From positions 8,742,001 to 8,806,000 of the forward strand of contig JAPFFF010000002.1 of the NCBI GenBank assembly GCA_039105265.1: a DNA stretch of 64,000 bases. The letters are read 5' to 3'. The notes below the pieces were generated by a model. It was not told the DNA's origin, ran no database searches, and saw nothing but the letters and a program-made list of their open reading frames with translations. Both the position numbers and the translations under genes were made by a program. The stretch comes from Tritrichomonas musculus (Eukaryota; Parabasalia; Tritrichomonadida; Tritrichomonadidae). Within the stretch, counting starts at the first letter, position 1, and each line of letters begins with the position of its first letter. This document shows, one piece after another, positions 9,583-17,295 of the stretch.

Positions 9583-10230
9583 ATGATGTTTTTTCAAAAT
9601 CAATGTTATTTCCCATACAGTGCATTCACTCCAATGCCAACAACAACCATGGAAGTTCAGCAGAGAACACGTTTCACAAAAGCTGAAGATGAGCTTCTCA
9701 AGCAACTTGCAGAATCACAAAAAAATCCAAAATGGAGTGAAATTGCACACCAACTCAAAGGCAGAACAGCTCGTCAATGCCGTGAAAGATACAACAATTA
9801 CCTTCGTCCAGATCTTATTAATGGTCCTTGGACACCAGAAGAAGATGAATTACTAATTAGACTTTATGAAATGCATGGTCCAAAATGGGTAATTAGACTT
9901 TATGAAATGAAATTAATTTCACGCAACTTTGAATCAAGATCTCCAGTCAACATCAAAAATCGCCATTCAACACTCGTCAGCCGCACGGCGCAAAAAAGCC
10001 TCCGACTTCAGCATAATGAAAAATCAGAGAACAAGCCAAATACAGAAAATGTTGTTGAATACATGAACGAAAAAAATTCACTCTCTGAATGTCAATTCAA
10101 AAACGAAAGTGAATCAAATTTCAGTGTGAATGACGACTTAGAAAACATGTTTTCAAATTTCCAAATTTGTGACGATTTTTGGTCAAGCCCAATTGTTCCA
10201 ATTGCTGAAGATGATCTTATTTCATTCTGA
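9583..10230 (+). CDS. R2R3 Myb-like DNA-binding protein, altered second repeat
   Basis: The 215-residue protein has two Myb repeats. The first, at about 24-75, reads FTKAEDELLKQLAES to GRTARQCRERYNNYL. The second starts at about 82 with PWTPEEDELL and ends at KNRHSTL. An acidic tail (residues 140-215) ends in DDFWSSPIVP and AEDDLISF, as in the paralog at 16383, and may be an activation region. The second repeat is odd. After GPKW it contains a second copy of the VIRLYEM stretch, created by an in-frame 21-bp templated duplication of the DNA just upstream. This lengthens the turn between helices one and two, so DNA binding by this repeat may be changed. The start is a double ATG shared with the paralog. 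Confidence 0.85.
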   Translation: MMFFQNQCYFPYSAFTPMPTTTMEVQQRTRFTKAEDELLKQLAESQKNPKWSEIAHQLKGRTARQCRERYNNYLRPDLINGPWTPEEDELLIRLYEMHGPKWVIRLYEMKLISRNFESRSPVNIKNRHSTLVSRTAQKSLRLQHNEKSENKPNTENVVEYMNEKNSLSECQFKNESESNFSVNDDLENMFSNFQICDDFWSSPIVPIAEDDLISF

Positions 10231-10553
10231 ATTAATTACTGCATATATTGTTTGTAAATATATTTCGATCTCTCTTAATTTTCTTTATCTTTTTTTGATA
10301 TTTTAGGGAAAAAATATTAGTATTGATTTTACTATAATGTAATTCATGAAATATCTCAAGATCAAATTGATCAAAAAGATTTCAGATTCAAATATTTGTA
10401 AACTATAATTAATTAGCCGGGAGTACGATAATCCCTTTTTAAATGGTTTATACTCTGAAAAAGTATCTGTCGTACTCCTGCCTAATTAATTATAGTTTAT
10501 ATATCATTTAAAAATCAAAATCGATTTAAAAAAAGAAGAAGAAGAAGCTTTTA
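10231..10553. other. Convergent intergenic spacer with hairpin
   Basis: This spacer lies between the 3' ends of the first Myb gene and the BspA-DENN gene. Apart from the hairpin at 10399-10499 and a short GAA run near 10537-10547, nothing stands out. Confidence 0.6.
10399..10499. repeat. 101-bp near-perfect inverted repeat
   Basis: The 30 bases at 10399-10428 recur in inverted orientation at 10470-10499 with only two mismatches, around a loop of 41 bases. The outer arm is A+T-rich (taaactataattaattag) and the inner arm carries the G+C-rich core gggagtacga. The size and symmetry fit a very short MITE or a strong hairpin between two convergent genes, where it could also act in 3'-end formation. 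Confidence 0.65.
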
Positions 10554-13500
10554 TTAGTCTAAAGATTGCAATTTCTTGCTATTCAATTGGCAAGATTTCC
10601 TTCTTTTTTGCTGTGATATTTTCTTGATGATTTTAATAATTTGCATTTTATTTTGCATATGACTTCTTCTTCTAATTTCTCTAGGATTTTTTTTACTATT
10701 TTCAACTTCTTTTTCAATTTTCAGTGTAAACTGCTCGAAAGTTTGAGTATTTGTGAAAGCAACCATGAATTGCTTATATTTTAGGTCAACGTGAAATAGG
10801 AAGCTGCCTTTGTCAAAGATAGCTACAGGATTATTAATGTCAGTAATGTCAGTGATAATGTGGCTTTTAGTAAAAATTTTCAGACTAGGCACGAATGGTT
10901 TAGTGATCAATTGAGAGAATTCTCTAATGAAATCCGGAGACAAAATGTAGTTTGTTTTTACGAAGTATTGGAAGCATGGAGGATAAATGTTTTTATGAGC
11001 CTGTTTTATGAATTCACTATATTTTTTAAAGTCAGCTTTCTGAGGAATAATGAACTGATTCACTTTTTCATCGAACAATTTTTTAGTTTTTGTAATTAGA
11101 GTTTCAGTGTAAGGGAAATCACTAATTGCCGAAAATGACTTTCTATCAGGATAAGTAATTTTCTTTTGATCCAAATCTACAATAACTTCAGCTTTCCTTG
11201 CTTCATGATATCCAATTAATGTCGGCAAAGGAGAATCAATGTTAGTGTCCAAAACCAAAGGCAAACAAGGGAACAATAATGAATGAATTTCAACATCTTT
11301 CATCAGATTTATTAAAGCAATTATGCAAAATGAAGTTTTACTAACGTCTCTTGATATGAATAATATTTTGAATTCACACAATATGCAAAGGATGATATTA
11401 ACAATATCCTTAGGTGAAAGGAATGTTATAAGTGACTGCAATGTTGGATAGAGTAAACAATCAGAATGTTCTAATGTCAATGGAATTTTATCAGTGTAAT
11501 ATTTAAGAAGCTGTGGATAAAGAAATGACATTGAACATTTAGATAATGCAACAAATTGTTGATACAAAAATCTAATGGATAATCCTTGTAGATTTTTAAA
11601 TTCATTGGGAATCATATAGATTGTGTCCGGTATGATTGTTTTACCAACAATTGGATCAACAAGTTCAGACAAGAATTGAAAATGTGATGAAATGTCAGGA
11701 TTATTTGAAAGAAGACATAAACTAAATGGATATGAACGATCATATTGATTACCAACGCAACTATTTGCAGTAATAGGAATGTAAAATTGAATAACTACAC
11801 CATAAACTTTATCTTTCCCAAAAAAATAGAAAACAAATCCATCCAAAATATTGGATTCATTTGGAAGTTCAGAAGGAATATGTTTTGGTCCATATGGATA
11901 ACAAAATTCAAGAACTTGAGATATTTCATTATCTTCAAATAACCTTGAATTAGATGGAAACTTTGAGATAAAAGATGGTTTTTTTGTTTTATCATCAATT
12001 CCAATTACAAAAAATGAATCAAATTTTTCCTTTTCCAAATTAGGATGATCACCTGTATTGGTTCTTTTTGGATTTAAATTTAATTTCAAATCAAAGTTTT
12101 CACCATCAGTTGACTTTTTGGGAATTTGTATTGTATTGTTTGTATATAATGGACATTTAATAAAACTACTTGAATCAATGTTTGAATGAGGACAATTAAT
12201 TCTCACACTTTTTAAATTTGAAAGATTATAAAAACAATTCTTACCAATGAAAAGGTCACTTGAACAATCAATATTTAATTCACTTAATTTGTTACATGAA
12301 TTAAAGGTTTCATCACCAATGAATACTTTCTCAATAATTGATATATTGTGTGTTAATGAGGCAGCGATGCCATTAATTGGAAGTGTTGAAGCTGATTGAA
12401 TAAAATGAACTGTTTTCAATGATGAACATTTATTAAAGGCTCCTGAACCAATTGTTACTTCTTTGCTATTTAATTCAACCTTTTCAAGTTTTTTTACTTT
12501 AGTAAAGCAATTTTGACCCACAACTAAGCAAGCTGTTGATTTCAACTGAATTTCTGTGGGAAATATACAATCACAAAAGTCATTTGAATCAAAATACATG
12601 TATAGTACATTGTTGAATTGAATTGATTCACAAATCATGATGTCGTTGAAACAATTGCTTTGAATCTCAATTGTAAAACAAGTAAATGACACTTTTTTTA
12701 AGTTTGGGTTATTATTGAAGCAATTTTCATAAATTTTTAATGACATTGAACTTATTTCAACATCATCAAGTTTTTTGTAATTATTAAACATGTTTGAATT
12801 GATTTCAACGTTTTTGTCAGTTTTAATTGATAACTTTTTAATTGATGGACAATTAAGCATATCATTTGAAAGAGCCACATTTCCTCCAATGAATTCAAGT
12901 GATTCTAAATTATTTGCTCCTTCAAAACAATCGCTAGCTAGTACCAAGCTTTCTTTATCTATTACTGGATTGTATTTGGACATAGAAATACTGATCGAAT
13001 TGAGATTTGAGCATTTGGTGAATTGTTTGCTGCCAATTGAAGTTGTTCTCGAGTCAATGATTCTGAATGACTTCAATGAACTACAATTGTTGAAACAATT
13101 ATCAGAAATGCTCACTTGGAAACCATTAAGAGTAACATTTTGAAGTTTTTCAGCTCCATTGAAGCATTGGTAACCAAAATTGATCTTTTTAGATTTGATT
13201 TCAACTTCTTCAAGGTTGGATGCATTAAAGAAGCATTTTTCTGCCAATTCAATTTTATCTGTACATTCTTTCATTATGAAGGATTTAATTGAATCGCAGT
13301 TGCTAAATGCACTATCGCCAATGACCATGTTTTTACAATTAAAATAAAGCATATCAAGCTTCTTCAAACCATTAAAGCAACTTTTGCCAATGCTGACGTT
13401 TGTTGCAACAATTTCAACTTCTTCAAGATTGGCTGAATTAGATAAGCAGTTTTCTGACAGGTCAACTTTTTCAGATTTATTAAAGTCCTTTGACATGCTA

Positions 13501-15257
13501 CATTTAAAAGATTTCAAAGCTTTACATCCTTCAAAATCATCAGATGAAAAACTGATTGGATTTTCACACATAATTGTGATGGTTGAAAGTTTTGATAAAT
13601 TTTGGAAGCATCCTTTCTCCAACACCAAATTCTTAGACCCAATAATAATAGTTTCCAAGTTAGCTATGTTAGCTAAAGAAGATTTTGTTATTGTTAGTGT
13701 TGAAAAAGAAGTTAATGAAACAATTTTCAATGAAGCAAATTGTTTCAGAAAGTCAGAATTGAGGTCATCTTTTACCTTTAAATAAATGTCTGTAACTGAA
13801 GTGCATTTTTCAAAAGAGTTGTTACAAACTGAGAAATGATCAGCCTTAAAGAAGAGTTTTTTCAATTGGCTTAAAGACAAAAAGCTCTGCTCTTTTATTT
13901 CAATAGAAATGGCTTCATGAATTGAAATTATAGAAAGCTTGTTACATCCAAGCATTGCCATAGGACCAATGAATATTTTTTTGACTGGAAAAGACAAGGA
14001 CGAAAGGGATGAGCACAACTGGAAGCAATTTTTTTTAATTATCAACTCATCACATGATATATTCACTTTTTGGAGAGATGTACATGAAATAAAGCAATTT
14101 TCACCAATGGTCAATTTTGTTGTTCCCGAAATACTAATATCTACAAGCTTATCGCATTGTAAAAATGCTAAGGCATCAATACATTCAATTGATGGTGATT
14201 CAATCAAAAGGGAAGTTATTTTGTTGCAGTTATAAAAAGATGATGGTCCAATCTTTTTAACGTCTTTTGGTATATTTGGTTGGCCTTCTATATCACGTTG
14301 TGCAAAAATGATTTCATTGCTATCTTTCCGAATTAAAAGACCATCTTTATATTTGAAGAATGGATGGTTTTCATTTATTTTAATCTCTGTAAGCTGGTCT
14401 ATGCTATTGCACCAGTTTTCTTCAAATTCTTCAAGACTGTCTGGAATTGAGAGACTTTTTATCGTCGAGTTCAGAAAAGCAATTTTTCCAATTCTTTTGA
14501 CCTGTGAATCTTGTTCAAATGAAACTGATTCAATATTTGTATCTTGAAAAGATTTGTCACCAATTTCTGTAACGATGTAACTTTTTGAATCATGGGTAAC
14601 ACGAGTTTTTATTAAAATTTGACCTGTGCAATTTGGAGATTTTGTAACTTTGGCTGTTTGCGTTTTGGGGAATAAAATGTAATTGATTGGACCTTCATTA
14701 TATCTTAAGTTTTCTTCTAATTGAACTTTTGGAGTTGGATTCTCGATTATTTTAATTTGATCGGAAAGATATTGGCAAAAGTTTGGTAATATTGTCAATG
14801 AATTTATTTGTTGCTCTTGAGTAAGAAAGTTATCTCCTCTTTTTTCAAAGTATTTATCAAAATTTAGAGTATTCATCAAATTAATAATATTTTGCGAAAA
14901 CTCATTTGTATTGAAATCATTAGTAGTATGAGCAACAAGTAATCTACATTGGTTGTCTTTTATAAGATTTTTGAGATCTGATGCCCAATCTTCATTAATA
15001 ATATTAAATGAATCAGCATTTGAGAAACTTAAATAAAGAACTATGATTTTAGAATCTTTAATGGTTTCTTTACAATAATTTATTTGCCTTAAATCGAAAA
15101 ATATTGTTTTTAATTTTGAGGTTGATCCAATGATTTCGAAATCATCATCTGTTATTGTCTTAAAATCATCTTTTAGTCGATTTAAATGAGCTCTTACTTC
15201 TTCTACAAGTGGATGTATTTCATCGAATTTCCCCAAGAAAGCAATTTTATAAATCAT
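10554..15257 (-). CDS. GTPase-like / BspA leucine-rich repeat / DENN-domain protein
   Basis: The protein is about 1567 residues from the ATG at 15257. The open frame extends nine bases further to a TTG, which I do not use. Three parts are seen. Residues 1-165 resemble a degenerate small-GTPase fold (IYKIAFLG, then FFDLRQ, then IIVLYLSFSNADSF), without a clear P-loop. Residues ~170-1050 hold many BspA-type repeats (for example IGDKSFQDTNIESVSFE). Residues ~1080-1520 look like a tripartite DENN domain: FFVIGID, then LCEFKILFISRDVSK with FPCLPLVLD and TLIGYHEA, then a dDENN part ending near FTNTQTFEQF. DENN proteins activate Rab GTPases, so a cytosolic role in membrane traffic is inferred. No signal peptide or membrane segment is visible. 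A TCATT initiator lies 10 bases before the ATG. Confidence 0.8.
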   Translation of the reverse strand: MIYKIAFLGKFDEIHPLVEEVRAHLNRLKDDFKTITDDDFEIIGSTSKLKTIFFDLRQINYCKETIKDSKIIVLYLSFSNADSFNIINEDWASDLKNLIKDNQCRLLVAHTTNDFNTNEFSQNIINLMNTLNFDKYFEKRGDNFLTQEQQINSLTILPNFCQYLSDQIKIIENPTPKVQLEENLRYNEGPINYILFPKTQTAKVTKSPNCTGQILIKTRVTHDSKSYIVTEIGDKSFQDTNIESVSFEQDSQVKRIGKIAFLNSTIKSLSIPDSLEEFEENWCNSIDQLTEIKINENHPFFKYKDGLLIRKDSNEIIFAQRDIEGQPNIPKDVKKIGPSSFYNCNKITSLLIESPSIECIDALAFLQCDKLVDISISGTTKLTIGENCFISCTSLQKVNISCDELIIKKNCFQLCSSLSSLSFPVKKIFIGPMAMLGCNKLSIISIHEAISIEIKEQSFLSLSQLKKLFFKADHFSVCNNSFEKCTSVTDIYLKVKDDLNSDFLKQFASLKIVSLTSFSTLTITKSSLANIANLETIIIGSKNLVLEKGCFQNLSKLSTITIMCENPISFSSDDFEGCKALKSFKCSMSKDFNKSEKVDLSENCLSNSANLEEVEIVATNVSIGKSCFNGLKKLDMLYFNCKNMVIGDSAFSNCDSIKSFIMKECTDKIELAEKCFFNASNLEEVEIKSKKINFGYQCFNGAEKLQNVTLNGFQVSISDNCFNNCSSLKSFRIIDSRTTSIGSKQFTKCSNLNSISISMSKYNPVIDKESLVLASDCFEGANNLESLEFIGGNVALSNDMLNCPSIKKLSIKTDKNVEINSNMFNNYKKLDDVEISSMSLKIYENCFNNNPNLKKVSFTCFTIEIQSNCFNDIMICESIQFNNVLYMYFDSNDFCDCIFPTEIQLKSTACLVVGQNCFTKVKKLEKVELNSKEVTIGSGAFNKCSSLKTVHFIQSASTLPINGIAASLTHNISIIEKVFIGDETFNSCNKLSELNIDCSSDLFIGKNCFYNLSNLKSVRINCPHSNIDSSSFIKCPLYTNNTIQIPKKSTDGENFDLKLNLNPKRTNTGDHPNLEKEKFDSFFVIGIDDKTKKPSFISKFPSNSRLFEDNEISQVLEFCYPYGPKHIPSELPNESNILDGFVFYFFGKDKVYGVVIQFYIPITANSCVGNQYDRSYPFSLCLLSNNPDISSHFQFLSELVDPIVGKTIIPDTIYMIPNEFKNLQGLSIRFLYQQFVALSKCSMSFLYPQLLKYYTDKIPLTLEHSDCLLYPTLQSLITFLSPKDIVNIILCILCEFKILFISRDVSKTSFCIIALINLMKDVEIHSLLFPCLPLVLDTNIDSPLPTLIGYHEARKAEVIVDLDQKKITYPDRKSFSAISDFPYTETLITKTKKLFDEKVNQFIIPQKADFKKYSEFIKQAHKNIYPPCFQYFVKTNYILSPDFIREFSQLITKPFVPSLKIFTKSHIITDITDINNPVAIFDKGSFLFHVDLKYKQFMVAFTNTQTFEQFTLKIEKEVENSKKNPREIRRRSHMQNKMQIIKIIKKISQQKRRKSCQLNSKKLQSLD

Positions 15258-15264
15258 TGCTAGC

Positions 15265-15269
15265 AATGA
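15265..15269 (-). promoter_or_regulatory. Initiator element (TCATT) of the BspA-DENN gene
   Basis: TCATT on the minus strand has its A 10 bases before the ATG at 15257. It overlaps the TTG that would otherwise extend the frame, which supports the ATG as the start. Confidence 0.5.
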
Positions 15270-15648
15270 TCAATTGTCAAAAAAAATTCTGTGATAATAT
15301 CGAAATTAAAACCGAAAAGAGTCATAGAAAAAGTAAAAAAAAATTTTTTTCTTATTGTTATTCTCTCAATAAATAATTGAAACGTTTTCCACTTTTGTTA
15401 ATATACTGTAATTTGAGGTTTGAAAAAGTTGATCTCTAATTTCATATATATCTTTTAATTAACATCTTATTTTCATCAAAAAGGAAACAAAATTATACTT
15501 TATCATCCAATATATGAATTATTTTTAAATAAATTTGCTCCAATTCAAAAAAAAAAAAAAAAAAAAAGATTAAAATCAAATTCAATTAAAATATGCAAAA
15601 AATAATAATAAATTGGTCTGTAAATTTGAAGTAAGGTTTTTGTTTAAG
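15270..15648. other. A+T-rich intergenic stretch with A(21)
   Basis: No gene is seen. A run of 21 A residues lies at 15547-15567. Confidence 0.6.
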
Positions 15649-16050
15649 ATGAATGATTTATTAACTGTGTTGCTGATTTTAATTATTCTCATGAATGGAT
15701 GTGTTGAGTTATTTTAACAGAAAATTGTGATTTTTTTATGTCATATATATTGAAACAATTGAATTGAATCTTTTAAACTGGGTCAATGTCAAGGATATAA
15801 AGAACCTGGCTAGATTATTATAACTCCATTTTCAACAACTTCTTCATTTTTTTAAAAAAGAGATCAATTTAGTTTAACAAATGATTTTTATATATCTCAG
15901 AAATGCACTGAATCCTACTTTTTCAGTAAAACATATTCTTTTAGTGAATCTAAAGATTTCAGTTCCTCTGACAAGTTTTCTCAATCTAATGGATTAGAAT
16001 CTTCTAATTATTTTTCTTTTTTCTTCATTATTTTTCTTTTTCTTCATTAA
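15649..16050 (+). pseudogene. Relic of a secreted or surface protein, decayed only by stops
   Basis: A single frame of 134 codons runs from an ATG to a TAA at 16048. It begins with a signal-peptide-like stretch (LLTVLLILIILMNGC). It continues with LGQCQGYKEP and a Ser/Phe-rich region (YFFSKTYSFSESKDFSSSDK, then FSQSNGLESS) and ends in a hydrophobic FFFIIFLFL. Five in-frame stops (TAA, TGA, TGA, TAG, TAA at 15715, 15751, 15760, 15811 and 15853) interrupt it, yet the frame is never shifted. Each stop could come from CAA, CGA or CAG by one C-to-T change. The Ser/Phe-rich style recalls large repetitive surface proteins of trichomonads. The exact family is not identified. Confidence 0.55.
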
Positions 16051-16196
16051 TAAATAATATACTACATTATATATATTAAATTATGCATACATTCTTTTTG
16101 AAACCTATTTATTAATGAAGAAAATATAGTTTATTTTGATTAGGAGGTGCAAATAAAAAAACAAGGTTTATATTAATCATTTAAAAATAGAATTTT
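16051..16196. other. Short intergenic stretch
   Basis: This is A+T-rich spacer before the shared Myb upstream block. Nothing is seen in it. Confidence 0.5.
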
Positions 16197-16382
16197 TTTT
16201 GAATGAATATAAACAAATAAATTTATGGTTTTTATCAATATTGAAATGCTTACAAAAAATAAAAATAAATAATAGAATCAAAAAATAACCATAGAAAATT
16301 GAGAAGAATTTATATTCAAAAAATTGAAACAAAAAAATGGAAAAAAATAATTGTTCACTTTTTAATTTTCCTAATTCAAAAA
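16197..16382 (+). promoter_or_regulatory. Upstream region of the second Myb gene
   Basis: This block is similar over its whole length to 9416-9582 before the first Myb gene. It carries an initiator-like TCACT at 16355-16359, with its A 26 bases before the ATG, the same distance as in the first copy. The open frame does extend upstream to 16299. That extension lies inside this duplicated non-coding block and is not conserved as protein in the other copy. Confidence 0.6.
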
Positions 16383-17018
16383 ATGATGTTTGTTCCAAAT
16401 CAATACTGTTTCTCATACAATACAACGAATACATTGGCTTCCATCCCAGCAGCAAACATAGAACTTCAGCAAAGATCGCGTTTCACAAAAACAGAAGATC
16501 AGCTTCTTAAACAACTTGCTGAATCCCAACAAAAGCCAAACTGGAGTGAAATATCACGTCAACTTAGAGGTAGAACAGCCCGCCAATGCCGCGAAAGATA
16601 CAATAATTACCTTCGTCCAAATTTAATTAATGGACCATGGACGCCGGAAGAAGACAAATTGTTGCTCGAACTTTTTGAACAGCAAGGCCCAAAATGGGCA
16701 TTAATTGCACGCAGCTTCAATTCAAGATCTGCCGTCAACGTCAAAAATCGCTATTCAAAACTCATGGGCCATGCGGCCAGTAAAAACCGCCAATTTGAAT
16801 ACGAAGCAATTCAAGAAAACAAAATTGAAGAAGAAAAAATTGTTGAAAACAACAACGTAAATGGTGCAATCGTTACAGATGAAAGTAAAAATGAAAACGA
16901 GCCAGATTTCAATACTAATGATGACTTCGAAAATATGTTTTCGAATTATGAATTTTGTGACAATCTTTGGTCATCCCCAATGGTTTCAATTGGTGACGAT
17001 GATCTTCTTGCATTTTAA
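16383..17018 (+). CDS. R2R3 Myb-like DNA-binding protein
   Basis: From the double ATG at 16383 the protein is 211 residues. The first Myb repeat (FTKTEDQLLKQLAES to GRTARQCRERYNNYL) and the second (PWTPEEDKLLLELFEQQ, GPKWALIARSFNSRS, VNVKNRYSKL) are both complete with normal spacing. The recognition helices (TARQCRERYNNYL and SAVNVKNRYSKL) are typical of R2R3 factors. An acidic tail ends in CDNLWSSPMV and GDDDLLAF, matching the paralog's tail. It is probably a nuclear transcription regulator; trichomonads use several such Myb proteins. It is the intact member of a duplicated pair with the gene at 9583, and the DENN gene lies between them. Confidence 0.9.
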   Translation: MMFVPNQYCFSYNTTNTLASIPAANIELQQRSRFTKTEDQLLKQLAESQQKPNWSEISRQLRGRTARQCRERYNNYLRPNLINGPWTPEEDKLLLELFEQQGPKWALIARSFNSRSAVNVKNRYSKLMGHAASKNRQFEYEAIQENKIEEEKIVENNNVNGAIVTDESKNENEPDFNTNDDFENMFSNYEFCDNLWSSPMVSIGDDDLLAF

Positions 17019-17295
17019 TTGATTTATATTAATTTTTTGTTTGTATATAAAAATATATTTCTATCGCCTATTTAATTTTATTGAATTTTTGAATGTATTC
17101 ATTCAATTTTGAGAAAAGCAATTAAAAAGTTTACATTAAAATATATTAATATGGGTTGATTGTTTAATGTTAATTTTTATGTATTTATAATTACATTCAT
17201 GTTTTTGTTTGTTTTTTTATTCAATGACTTAATTTTCTATTCAAGTTTTTCTTTAATAATCTAAAAATCACTTAAAAAAAAAACTTTGTTTAATG

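Noticed and set aside
15258-15266. A longer start (TTG) for the BspA-DENN protein
   Set aside because: TTG is not expected as a start in this lineage, and the TCATT initiator overlaps it.
16299-16382. An upstream start for the second Myb gene adding 28 residues
   Set aside because: This stretch belongs to the duplicated non-coding upstream block. The first copy has no matching protein there, and the initiator lies inside it.
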